DNA of 30,353 nt from Lachnoclostridium sp. UBA2905 (GTDB lineage: Bacteria; Bacillota; Clostridia; Lachnospirales; Lachnospiraceae), in contig DEDL01000036.1 in assembly GCA_002349525.1 (NCBI GenBank), forward strand, positions 730-31,082, written 5' to 3'. Positions 7,745-15,736 of this stretch are shown one piece after another (within the stretch, counting starts at the first letter, position 1; every line of letters starts with the position of its first letter). The translations under genes and the position numbers were made by a program. The notes below the pieces were generated by a model. The model saw nothing but the letters and a program-made list of their open reading frames with translations, was not told the DNA's origin and ran no database searches.

Positions 7745-10000
7745 TTATTCCTCTTTATGCCTTTCTTTTTTACAATTCCAGCCAATTATTAATACACTAC
7801 ATACAACAATTACTGCTATTACTGCACCTGCCACATATAAAATGTACGTATTATTAAAGCCTGTCACATCATTTTCTGACATTGCATCACTTACATTATC
7901 TGCACTGTCTGTTTGAAATGATCTGTCTGTACTGTCAGAATCCCCTCTAACATCTATTGCCACATTTTCTTTTTTGTCAGCCATACGAACATTTTTACAC
8001 AGGAAATATTCTCCGGCTTCATATATTATTCCTTCAAATAATCCCTTGCTTATTTTCACCTTATTAATAAATTCAGGTTTTTCATCCAGGCAATACTTCA
8101 TTAAAAGATATTCTCCATCAGCGATTCCTGTATTGAAGCTGAAAAATGATGTCACAAAGCTTTTACCAGTATTTCCTATTGTAAATACAAAAGCATCATC
8201 ACTTATAACAGCAATATCACCTTCATGTTCTCCCTGCAAAATAAGGCTTAAATCAACATCATTATCTAATTCTTCAGAAATATCAGTTCCATTTACTGTA
8301 ACACTGTATAATTCATTGCAAGCTTCATCCACACACTTAAGCTGAAGGTTTACGTCCCATCCAAGAATTCTATTAAGCTTGTCAGATGCTATAACTGCAT
8401 ACTCTGACTGAATTACCTCATCACCTAATGTGTGTTTATGCTGTAATGAATGTTTATGCTGTTTAACCTTATCTGAGGGTTTTGCAGTTGCCTGCATTTT
8501 AAGGTCAGTTATAGTATTATTCAATGCCTTAAATGCTTTTACAGGCCTGTCTGTCTGTGCAGGCTTGTCTGTCTTTTTCGCTTTAGCAGCATTTACCTCT
8601 TTATATGTCTTTACTGACTTTGCAGTTGCTGCCGGCTTTGCTTTTTCTGTTTGTTTTACTGTTTCAGTTGACTTTATTGTCTCTGCAGGTTTCACTGTTT
8701 CAGTTGGTTTTGTTGTCTCTGCCGGTTTCACTGTTTCAGTCGGCTTTATTGTCTCTGCCGGTTTCACTGTTTCTGTCGGCTTTATTGTCTCTGCAGGTTT
8801 CACTGTTTCTGTCGGCTTTATTGTCTCTGCAGGTTTCACTGTTTCTGCAGGCTTTACTGTTTCTATTGGCTTTATTGTCTCTGCAGGTTTTGCTGTCTCT
8901 ACAGGCTTAACTGTCTCTGTCGGCTTTACAGTTTCCCCAGGCTCATCATTTGAGTTAGTAAAATCATACAGCCAGCCGCCCTTCATATCTTCCTTCAGCC
9001 AGCCGCATAAGGCATAAAGACACTGTGTAGTAGCCATAAAATTATCTGTTCCATCATTTACATGTCTAAACATTAATGAAGAATTATCATAATAGTTCAT
9101 TACTGCATCAATTAATGTATGACCTGTATCTGATATAAATGACTGGTCATGGCACACATCTTTTTTCAATGCCGTAAGGGCTAAAAGCACCTGGGCATTA
9201 CTCTCTGCATTGCCAAAATCCCCTGTTTCCTTAAATCTGTTGCTTAAAAGCTGAAGTGATCTGTTAACTGCCTCGCCAACATCACTTCTTTCCTTCATAT
9301 ATTTTGCAAGGGCCTGTATTGCCATTGCAGTGATATCCACGTCATACTCATCTCCAGTAAGAGCAAAACCGCCTTCGTCAAGCTCCTTTGACAATATATA
9401 ATCAATAATGTCATCTCTTGTATAGGTGGCATTGTCGGGAATCTGATAATTGTTGCTATCAAGTGTTATAAGTGCAAATATTCCGCCATTAATTCCCTGT
9501 CTCCATGGAGCACCCACAAGACAGTTATATGTTCCATCTGCAATAAGATCTATCTGTTTATTATCAGGACTAAGGCCTGTTTGTAAGGCATTGCCTCCAC
9601 ATGCCGTTACAGCCAGTGCTATCCTGTGCCATTCCGTTGCTTTAATTCTGTGAAGCTTATTATTCCCCCTATATTTACTGCTTACGTACTCATTTATATT
9701 TGTAAGATACTGGTCTATAAGATCATCAAAATGAGCATCTGTCACAAGACGCCTGTAGCAGCCCAGAGTAAAAAATATCCAGTCAGTATTAGTTGTTCCA
9801 CTATTGATAAGAAGATCATTATCATAATTAATATTATACAGAGAATCCTTCACCACACTTTGAATATAGGATGTTTTACCACTGTCATGGCTATCTGCAC
9901 CATATATAACATTATTTTGCAACAAAAAAAATTCTGCCATTATCACTAATGCCAGAATAAGGTTTAATATTCTATTTTTACAAATATGATGTACATTCAT
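7745..10000 (-). CDS. Secreted membrane-anchored alpha/alpha-barrel protein, transcobalamin alpha-domain-like
   Basis: Read as 751 residues from the ATG at 10000; an in-frame ATG at 10006 is only 2 bases from the GAGGT site, whereas 10000 has 8-base spacing. Signal peptide 1-35 (cleavage near YGA-D). Residues ~44-345 form repeated helix pairs with GG and QAL/ALTAL motifs ('NGGIFALITL', 'DEGGFAL', 'DITAMAIQAL', 'NAQVLLALTAL'), the pattern of the prenyltransferase/squalene-cyclase-like barrel also used by the N-terminal domain of transcobalamin and intrinsic factor. Catalytic DxDD- or QW-type cyclase features are not evident. Residues ~355-460 are a TETVKPAETIKP repeat stalk, ~535-670 a beta-rich domain I cannot name, and ~719-742 a membrane helix followed by a basic tail. 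First gene after a cobalamin riboswitch, two bases before a DUF4430 lipoprotein. Corrinoid binding is inferred; glycan binding would be an alternative. Confidence 0.85.
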   Translation of the reverse strand: MNVHHICKNRILNLILALVIMAEFFLLQNNVIYGADSHDSGKTSYIQSVVKDSLYNINYDNDLLINSGTTNTDWIFFTLGCYRRLVTDAHFDDLIDQYLTNINEYVSSKYRGNNKLHRIKATEWHRIALAVTACGGNALQTGLSPDNKQIDLIADGTYNCLVGAPWRQGINGGIFALITLDSNNYQIPDNATYTRDDIIDYILSKELDEGGFALTGDEYDVDITAMAIQALAKYMKERSDVGEAVNRSLQLLSNRFKETGDFGNAESNAQVLLALTALKKDVCHDQSFISDTGHTLIDAVMNYYDNSSLMFRHVNDGTDNFMATTQCLYALCGWLKEDMKGGWLYDFTNSNDEPGETVKPTETVKPVETAKPAETIKPIETVKPAETVKPAETIKPTETVKPAETIKPTETVKPAETIKPTETVKPAETTKPTETVKPAETIKSTETVKQTEKAKPAATAKSVKTYKEVNAAKAKKTDKPAQTDRPVKAFKALNNTITDLKMQATAKPSDKVKQHKHSLQHKHTLGDEVIQSEYAVIASDKLNRILGWDVNLQLKCVDEACNELYSVTVNGTDISEELDNDVDLSLILQGEHEGDIAVISDDAFVFTIGNTGKSFVTSFFSFNTGIADGEYLLMKYCLDEKPEFINKVKISKGLFEGIIYEAGEYFLCKNVRMADKKENVAIDVRGDSDSTDRSFQTDSADNVSDAMSENDVTGFNNTYILYVAGAVIAVIVVCSVLIIGWNCKKERHKEE
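8670..8939. repeat. 36-bp tandem repeat encoding a Thr-Glu-Thr-Val-Lys-Pro stalk
   Basis: Five near-identical 36-base units run from 8670 to 8849, followed by degenerate 18-base half units to 8939. They lie in frame inside the alpha-barrel gene and encode alternating TETVKP and AETIKP hexamers. Unit number probably varies between strains by slippage, which would change stalk length. The copies are contiguous without spacers, so this is not a CRISPR array. Confidence 0.9.
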
Positions 10001-10081
10001 AATCATTACCTCAATTTAATGGTACACAAACAAAGACTATTAAATGTCTCCACAAAATAATCCCAGTTTAAAACGATTTGC

Positions 10082-10113
10082 AAAAAAAGAAATTCTCCCT
10101 CACCCAGGAAAAA
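10082..10113 (-). terminator. Possible weak intrinsic terminator in the riboswitch expression platform
   Basis: In the transcript a 7-base stem (UUUUUCC with GGGAGAA, two wobble pairs, 7-base loop, 10093-10113) is followed at once by UUUCUUUUUUU (10092-10082). It lies just 3' of the aptamer and about 70 bases before the start codon. It could be the off-switch of the riboswitch, but the stem is weak, so control by blocking the ribosome binding site cannot be excluded. Confidence 0.35.
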
Positions 10114-10121
10114 GACTCCGT

Positions 10122-10347
10122 TCAGGCTATGGCAGGTCTCCTGACTCCGTATCATCCAAATCGGCACCTTCCCAGCTATTCGCCAGTGGCATAAATGACA
10201 TTCGCAATCCGCTGCGCTTCCTGCTTATATAAATGACCGCCTATTGTCCACGTTACAGTAGTGGTGACTGCTCCGGGTTCTCACCGGATTCCCTATTATC
10301 CTCACATTACCTGCTATTATCGCCATAATGTGCTGACCATAATCTGA
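10122..10347 (-). promoter_or_regulatory. Cobalamin (B12) riboswitch
   Basis: The transcript from 10347 to 10122 holds the hallmarks of the cobalamin aptamer. A P1 stem pairs 10347-10337 with 10132-10122 (TCAG and TATGG pair with CCATA and CTGA). The core GGGAATCCGGTGAGAACCC is followed by CACTACTGTAA. After a long peripheral insertion come GCCACTGG and GGGAAGG, and then the B12 box AGTCAGGAGACCTGCC at 10146-10131. At about 226 bases with extended peripheral arms it resembles the larger, adenosylcobalamin-type class, though that is inference. It lies in the leader of the alpha-barrel gene and is expected to lower expression of the whole uptake operon when B12 is plentiful. Confidence 0.96.
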
Positions 10348-10379
10348 TTGTAATTCATTTTGTATTCAATTCGTTGTCT

Positions 10380-10408
10380 ATAGTATCACACAAAAAAAAA
10401 TAAAGCAA
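10380..10408 (-). promoter_or_regulatory. Probable promoter of the riboswitch/uptake operon
   Basis: TTGCTT (10408-10403) and TACTAT (10385-10380) are separated by 17 bases, about 30 bases upstream of the riboswitch P1 stem. The -35 box lies in the 3' arm of the upstream gene's terminator and the spacer contains the terminator's T-tract. Match to consensus is moderate. Confidence 0.5.
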
Positions 10409-10444
10409 CATATTATCTGAAGTAACTCCAGACATATGCTGCTT
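10392..10444 (-). terminator. Intrinsic terminator of the hydratase gene
   Basis: An 11-base outer stem (10434-10444 with 10403-10413, one wobble pair) encloses a second hairpin (TCTGGAG, loop TTA, CTTCAGA; 10416-10432). The transcript then runs into UAUUUUUUUUU (10402-10392). It lies 33 bases after the stop codon of the aconitase-family gene and insulates it from the riboswitch operon. Confidence 0.85.
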
Positions 10445-10476
10445 CATAGTTTCATATTTATATGATTTTAAATCAA

Positions 10477-12771
10477 TTAACCTCTATTGTAATTGATGAG
10501 ACATCCTTTAAGGATAATATCTCTTTCATCATTAGTAAGTCTGCCAAGGCTGAATTTACACTCAACAAGCTTTCCTTCCTTAACGATATATGCCTTAATA
10601 TCATCATTGCCTGTCTTAACAGCTTCGGCAATACCAGGAATAAAGATATAATCACCATTCTTAAATGGAAGTTCCTTATCACTGCCATCATATATGAATG
10701 GAAGCATTCCCCAGTTAATAAGATTTGAACGATATCTCTTTGTTGCATATTCATTAGCAATATTAGCAAGTCCACCAAGAACTCTCTGACATGATGCAGC
10801 CTGCTCTCTGGCTGAACCATCACCTGGTTTTACAGCAAATATTGTGCTTCCAAGTCCAACCTTTGCAGGGTCAATATCTGCAAATCTCGAATCGGCCTTT
10901 ACAGCATCAAATGCAGTTGCAAATTCTGACTTACAAGGACAGATTCCTTCCTGACGATCCTTTTCAATCTTGTTAACCTCTTTTGCCTTTCCAACATATG
11001 CAGGATCCTTTCTTGATAATGCAAATTCAGCAAGACCAAGTGGATTTGAACGATATGATGAAGTCTCACCTGATGGAATAAGCTCATCTGTAGTTGTTAC
11101 AGGGTCATGAATCTCTGATACAACCTTAAGCATAATGTCATCTGTAAGTTCTATCATTTTTGGCCAGTCCTTAATGTTTGGACCAAATTTAATCTCCTGC
11201 GAAGGATCTGCAACACCTTTACTGTCAAATACTCTGTTTGCATATATTGTACTGTCAAAATGATACTTAGGATTTGTATATTCCATATCAAGATCAGTTG
11301 CTGCTGTAAGGTATCCCTTATTTGCTGCTGTTGCTGCAATAGAACGTGCATCCATAAGGGCAACAGATGAAATCTGACCATTCTGAAGCTTTGAACCCTC
11401 CCTGTTAGGGAAGTTTCTTGTAGAATGTCTGATACTTAATGCATTGTTAGCAGGTGTATCTCCGGCACCAAAGCAAGGACCACAGAATGCAGTCTTAACA
11501 ATTGCACCTGTTTCAAGAAGATCAGCAAGCTTTCCATTTCTGGCAAGCTCCATATAAATTGGGGTACTGGCTGGATATACACTGAGTGTGAATTCATCAG
11601 CACCAATACTCTTTCCTTTAAGAATATCAGCTGCATCACAGATGTTTTCAAATCCACCGCCGGCACAACCTGCGATAATTCCCTGCTCAACATATAACTT
11701 TCCATTACGAACCTTATCCTTAAGAGTGTAATCAACCTGACCATCAAGACTGACAAGAGCCTTCTTTTCACAGTCATCAAGAATATCCATAAGGTTAGCA
11801 TTAAGCTCTTCAATTGTGTAAGCATTGCTTGGGTGGAATGGCATTGCTATCATAGGTTTAATCTTATCAAGCTCAACATAAACCATTCCATCATAATATG
11901 TAACATCACCTGGATTAAGCTCCTTGTATGCTTCGCTTCTTCCATGAATATCATAAAATTCTTTTATCTTCTCATCTGTTCTCCAGATTGATGAAAGACA
12001 TGTTGTCTCTGTTGTCATAACATCAACACCAATTCTGAAGTCAGCACTAAGTGATGAAACTCCAGGTCCAACAAACTCCATTACCTTGTTATTAACATAT
12101 CCATTGGCAAATACAGCCTTGATAATAGCAAGTGCAACATCCTGAGGTCCAACTCCTTTAGCAGGAGCACCTGTCATGTATATACCTACAACACCTGGCA
12201 TCTTAACATCATATGTTTTCTCAAGAAGCTGTTTAACAAGCTCTGGTCCGCCCTCTCCAACTGCCATTGTTCCAAGAGCTCCATATCTTGTATGGCTGTC
12301 TGAACCAAGAATCATCTTACCGCATTCTGCAAGCATCTCTCTTGCGAACTGGTGAATAACTGCCTGATGAGGTGGAACATATATTCCGCCGTACTTCTTG
12401 GCACATGTAAGTCCAAACATATGATCATCTTCATTTATAGTACCACCTACAGCACAAAGACTGTTGTGGCAGTTTGTAAGAACATATGGAATAGGGAACT
12501 TTTCAAGTCCTGATGCTCTTGCAGTCTGTATAATTCCTACAAAAGTAATATCATGTGATGTAAGCTTATCAAACTTAATCTTAAGCTCATTCATATTACC
12601 TGATGTATTATGTGACTCTAAAATAGAATATGCAATAGAATTCTTAGCTGCTTCTTCCTTAGTTCCCAAAAAACCTGTTTTAGAAGCTACAGCTGCCAAA
12701 GCGTCACTACTATCTTCAACAACTTCTGTTCCATTAATGAGGTAAGCTCCTCCATTACTTAATTTAACCAT
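10477..12771 (-). CDS. Aconitase-family hydratase, YbhJ-like
   Basis: A 764-residue protein of the aconitase superfamily, which use a [4Fe-4S] cluster to dehydrate and rehydrate hydroxy-acids such as citrate/isocitrate. The three cluster cysteines are visible: C258 (TTETTC) and C430/C433 (AFCGPCFG). Also present are the substrate-loop motif LGSDSHT near 155-161, the 'NFPNREGS' segment near 453, and a C-terminal swivel domain with RSNLINWGMLPF. Length and sequence resemble the E. coli YbhJ group more than classic AcnA/AcnB, so the substrate is uncertain. The start at 12771 has GAGGAG 7 bases upstream. A longer frame to 12837 starts inside the promoter -10 box and is rejected. Monocistronic, with its own promoter and terminator. 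It may supply the citrate-to-oxoglutarate steps for glutamate synthesis. Confidence 0.88.
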   Translation of the reverse strand: MVKLSNGGAYLINGTEVVEDSSDALAAVASKTGFLGTKEEAAKNSIAYSILESHNTSGNMNELKIKFDKLTSHDITFVGIIQTARASGLEKFPIPYVLTNCHNSLCAVGGTINEDDHMFGLTCAKKYGGIYVPPHQAVIHQFAREMLAECGKMILGSDSHTRYGALGTMAVGEGGPELVKQLLEKTYDVKMPGVVGIYMTGAPAKGVGPQDVALAIIKAVFANGYVNNKVMEFVGPGVSSLSADFRIGVDVMTTETTCLSSIWRTDEKIKEFYDIHGRSEAYKELNPGDVTYYDGMVYVELDKIKPMIAMPFHPSNAYTIEELNANLMDILDDCEKKALVSLDGQVDYTLKDKVRNGKLYVEQGIIAGCAGGGFENICDAADILKGKSIGADEFTLSVYPASTPIYMELARNGKLADLLETGAIVKTAFCGPCFGAGDTPANNALSIRHSTRNFPNREGSKLQNGQISSVALMDARSIAATAANKGYLTAATDLDMEYTNPKYHFDSTIYANRVFDSKGVADPSQEIKFGPNIKDWPKMIELTDDIMLKVVSEIHDPVTTTDELIPSGETSSYRSNPLGLAEFALSRKDPAYVGKAKEVNKIEKDRQEGICPCKSEFATAFDAVKADSRFADIDPAKVGLGSTIFAVKPGDGSAREQAASCQRVLGGLANIANEYATKRYRSNLINWGMLPFIYDGSDKELPFKNGDYIFIPGIAEAVKTGNDDIKAYIVKEGKLVECKFSLGRLTNDERDIILKGCLINYNRG

Positions 12772-12836
12772 AATATTCTCCTCGTATCTTAATTTGTTAA
12801 AATCTGCTGCTAAATTGCAACAAACATTCGTCATCA

Positions 12837-12865
12837 ATTATATCACATGGCATAAACTCTCTCAA
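12837..12865 (-). promoter_or_regulatory. Promoter of the hydratase gene
   Basis: TTGAGA (12865-12860) and TATAAT (12842-12837) with a 17-base spacer, 66 bases upstream of the chosen start codon. A strong vegetative-type promoter on the minus strand. Confidence 0.8.
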
Positions 12866-12870
12866 TAGTT

Positions 12871-12900
12871 TTCAAAATGAAAATCTAAAATGATTTTGAA
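12871..12900. promoter_or_regulatory. Inverted repeat between divergent promoters, possible operator
   Basis: TTCAAAAT (12871-12878) and ATTTTGAA (12893-12900) are inverted around 14 bases that hold further AAAAT/ATTTT symmetry. The repeat sits just upstream of the -35 box of the hydratase promoter and 37 bases before the -35 of the divergent gene. A dimeric regulator could bind here, but AT-rich DNA gives such repeats by chance fairly often. Confidence 0.35.
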
Positions 12901-12937
12901 TTTTTTGGAATAAAACAATTATTTTTCCACACTACTA

Positions 12938-12966
12938 TTGAAGAAAATTTCATTTCAAGGTATAAT
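12938..12966 (+). promoter_or_regulatory. Promoter of the O-antigen ligase-like gene
   Basis: TTGAAG (12938-12943) and TATAAT (12961-12966) with a 17-base spacer, 37 bases before the start codon. The only clear plus-strand promoter in the window. Confidence 0.8.
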
Positions 12967-13003
12967 TTCCATTTAAAGTATATGTATAATTGGGAGACTT
13001 AAT

Positions 13004-14476
13004 ATGAATACCAGTAAAAATACGAGCAAAAAACTTTCTTTATATATGTTGTTACTGCCCTTTTTAGGTGTCATTTTTTTAGAAATGGTAGTAAGAATTA
13101 ATGCTATAAAAAAGAATTATGTACTTTATTCAAGCGTGTTTGTGATACTTATGCTTGCACTAATTCTTATTACCGCCAGTCACTGCAGACCATTTATGGC
13201 AAAAACCACCAAAAATAATAAGACCGGAACCATAAGGCTTAATCCATTGTTACTTTCTGTATGGACAGGCATGTGTGTACTGATGCTTATATCAGACCTC
13301 CTGGTCTTCAAAAAATATTGTTTTTTAAGTCTTATACTGCTTATATTGTTCACAGGCTTTTATATAATATGGCAGAGATTTGATACGAAAAATAAGGATG
13401 TCATTTTCAAAGCCTTTCTTCTTTCAATTGAAATAAGCTTTATTGCAGCCAGCATTTTCTGTTTTTTATTCAGACCGGTTACACAAGGAATTCGTTATTC
13501 AGGGCTTTCATCAAATCCCAATGTATACGGGCTGTATATAATTACTGTCTGGGCATGTCTTATTTCGAAGCTTGACAATATTATGGAAAGAAAATTAAGC
13601 CTTAAAAAATCAGTTGTAATAAGTATAGAACTCGGCGTCGCTGCCATGTTCATGTATATGACAGGCGCAAGAACATCATTTTTTACAATCGGACTGATTA
13701 CTATAGTATGGTTTGCCTTAAGACTTGTTTTTTCAAGAAAGTCTGGTATTCCTGTCTTAAGATACGCAGTCAGTGCAATTATAGTTGCAACAGTGGCATT
13801 TTTTGCATCAATGCTTTTACTCACTAACCTGCCAGACATAATTAACAGACCTGTTGTATTTGAAAGAGACAGACAATTTACGGCTATTGATAGCAGGACA
13901 AAGGTTTGCCTTGCCGCCTCCGACGCTTCTAAAACATATAAAGGCAATCCTGATGTAACAACAAATGCTCTTGAAAGCGACATAGAAAAGTCCATGAGTA
14001 CAATGGATGATGAGCCATCTGCAATCAAGCGGCTTATCAATTCCATAACTAATGGAGAAGGTCTTGATTCAATATTAAATGGCCGCTGGAGCATATACAA
14101 AAGCTATATTAAGAAGCTGAACTTCAAAGGGCATCATCTCTATGGCAAAAAAGTTAATGGTTCATATGTTGTACATGCCCATAACAATGTTATTCAGATA
14201 GCATATTCCTACGGAATTTTGTCAGCAGTTTTATATATTCTCTTATGTGTTTTGACCTTTATATACTCAATTGCATATTATGTAAAATTCCACACAAAAA
14301 GAGAATCAGCAGCATTCCCTATGCTACTAATCACCTCATTTTTAATATCAACTTTAACTGAATTTACATTCATTCCTATGCAGTCACTACTTGCATTCGC
14401 TTATCTGATGTGTGTTGGAAAACTTATGATAACCTTCACACCATCAAAAAAGCCTAAAACTTACAAAAAAGCTTAA
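13004..14476 (+). CDS. O-antigen ligase / polysaccharide polymerase family membrane protein
   Basis: A 490-residue membrane protein with about ten hydrophobic segments and one large extracytoplasmic loop (about residues 285-385), the layout of the Wzy/WaaL (O-antigen ligase) family. The loop and following segment contain the family-typical 'VHAHNNVIQIAYSYGIL', where His and Asn in such motifs are usually conserved, and an earlier 'YSGLSSNPNVYGLY' segment. These proteins join or polymerise lipid-linked glycan units outside the membrane. GGGAG lies 8 bases before the ATG. It is the only plus-strand gene and overlaps the stop codon of the convergent UDP-galactopyranose mutase gene. That neighbour suggests the glycan may contain galactofuranose. 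Whether it acts as polymerase or ligase cannot be decided from sequence. Confidence 0.82.
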   Translation: MNTSKNTSKKLSLYMLLLPFLGVIFLEMVVRINAIKKNYVLYSSVFVILMLALILITASHCRPFMAKTTKNNKTGTIRLNPLLLSVWTGMCVLMLISDLLVFKKYCFLSLILLILFTGFYIIWQRFDTKNKDVIFKAFLLSIEISFIAASIFCFLFRPVTQGIRYSGLSSNPNVYGLYIITVWACLISKLDNIMERKLSLKKSVVISIELGVAAMFMYMTGARTSFFTIGLITIVWFALRLVFSRKSGIPVLRYAVSAIIVATVAFFASMLLLTNLPDIINRPVVFERDRQFTAIDSRTKVCLAASDASKTYKGNPDVTTNALESDIEKSMSTMDDEPSAIKRLINSITNGEGLDSILNGRWSIYKSYIKKLNFKGHHLYGKKVNGSYVVHAHNNVIQIAYSYGILSAVLYILLCVLTFIYSIAYYVKFHTKRESAAFPMLLITSFLISTLTEFTFIPMQSLLAFAYLMCVGKLMITFTPSKKPKTYKKA

Positions 14477-15564
14477 AACTTCGAAGAAAGCTTAAGTGCC
14501 TCTTCAATAACATTATGCATATCGTAATACTTATACATTCCGAGCCTGCCGCCGAATAAGACCTTGTCTTCTTTTGTGGCAAGCTCTTTGTATTTTTCAT
14601 ACAAAGCATTATTCTTCTCATCATTCATTGGATAATAAGGCTCATCGCCATGCTTCCACTGGGCAGGATATTCCTTTGTTATAACTGTCTTAGGCTGTGT
14701 ACCATACTCGAAATGCTTATGTTCAATAATACGTGTGTATGGTACCTCATATTCTGTGTAGTTAACAACAGCATTGCCCTGATAATTGTCTGTATCAAGC
14801 ACCTGACTTTCAAATTTGAGACTTCTGTACTCAAGTTCTCCAAAGCAATAATCAAAGTACTCATCAATCATTCCTGTAAATAATACCTTTTCTGCCTTAT
14901 TGTTAAATGCTTCCCTGTCACCAAAATAATCCGTATTAAGTAACACATCGCTTCCTTCAAGCAATTTTTCTATCATTGGTGTATAGCCACCAACTGGTAT
15001 TCCCTGGTATAGATCATTGAAATAATTGTTATCATATGTCATTCTGACAGGAAGTCTCTTAATTATAAATGCAGGAAGCTCATCTGCTCTCTTTCCCCAC
15101 TGCTTCTCTGTGTAACCCTTAACAAGCTTTTCATATATATCCTTTCCAACAATGGAAATGGCCTGCTCTTCAAGATTAGAAGGATTAACTATACCAGCCT
15201 CCTTCACCTGTTCTTCTATTTTTTTCTTGGCTTCCTGTGGAGTAATAACTCCCCAGAGCTTATTAAAGGTATTCATATTAAAAGGAAGGTTATATATTTC
15301 ATCCTTGTATCTTGCCACCGGACTATTGGTATATCTGTTAAATGTGGCAAATCTGTTTACATAATCCCATATTTCCTTCTTGCTGGTATGGAAAATATGT
15401 GCGCCATACTTATGAACATTAATACCCTCTATTTCTTCAGTATATATGTTTCCACCTATGTGAGCTCTCTTATCTATTACAAGACACTTCTTACCTTTTG
15501 CTGTCATCTCATGGGCAAATACAGCACCAAAGAGCCCTGCTCCCACAATCAAATAATCATACAT
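14473..15564 (-). CDS. glf: UDP-galactopyranose mutase
   Basis: A 363-residue flavoenzyme that interconverts UDP-galactopyranose and UDP-galactofuranose in the cytoplasm, supplying galactofuranose for surface glycans. The N-terminus has the FAD-binding GAGLFG motif (8-13), followed by 'KRAHIGGN' and 'YGAHIFHT', which are strongly conserved in Glf. Further family segments are 'YTEKQWG' (about 152-158), 'IPVGGYTPMIEKLL', and C-terminal 'FGGRLGMYKYYDM' with the conserved Arg near the flavin. Length is normal for the family (about 365-390). The ATG has AGGAG about 9 bases upstream. It shares two bases of its stop codon with the convergent O-antigen ligase-like gene, so the two are transcribed into each other. 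No separate terminator is visible. Confidence 0.96.
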   Translation of the reverse strand: MYDYLIVGAGLFGAVFAHEMTAKGKKCLVIDKRAHIGGNIYTEEIEGINVHKYGAHIFHTSKKEIWDYVNRFATFNRYTNSPVARYKDEIYNLPFNMNTFNKLWGVITPQEAKKKIEEQVKEAGIVNPSNLEEQAISIVGKDIYEKLVKGYTEKQWGKRADELPAFIIKRLPVRMTYDNNYFNDLYQGIPVGGYTPMIEKLLEGSDVLLNTDYFGDREAFNNKAEKVLFTGMIDEYFDYCFGELEYRSLKFESQVLDTDNYQGNAVVNYTEYEVPYTRIIEHKHFEYGTQPKTVITKEYPAQWKHGDEPYYPMNDEKNNALYEKYKELATKEDKVLFGGRLGMYKYYDMHNVIEEALKLSSKF

Positions 15565-15630
15565 AATATTTTCTCTCCTATTTCTACTTTACATAATAAG
15601 ACAGTACCTATAATAACATATTTCTCCCAA

Positions 15631-15667
15631 AATAAAAAGGTGTGTACAAAAATTGTACACACCTTCC
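15631..15667 (-). terminator. Intrinsic terminator downstream of fba
   Basis: A perfect 13-base inverted repeat, AAGGTGTGTACAA (15639-15651) and TTGTACACACCTT (15655-15667), with a 3-base loop. In the minus-strand transcript it is followed by a UUUU run broken by one A. It ends the pfp-fba transcript 70 bases after the aldolase stop codon. Confidence 0.9.
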
Positions 15668-15736
15668 ATAATGTATTCACATATTAATTATCATAAATAA
15701 CTGCTTCTACATCAAATATATTCTGCATGATTATAA

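Noticed and set aside
8670..8939. CRISPR-like regular repeats
   Set aside because: Units are contiguous without spacers, lie in frame in a coding region, and no cas genes are near.
8430..9017. Long plus-strand open frame with Val/Phe/Ala-rich repeats
   Set aside because: It is the antisense of the TETVKP repeat in the alpha-barrel gene; no ribosome site and repetitive composition explain the open frame.
12772..12837. 22-codon upstream extension of the hydratase
   Set aside because: It would start inside the TATAAT box and has no ribosome site, whereas the ATG at 12771 has GAGGAG at good spacing.
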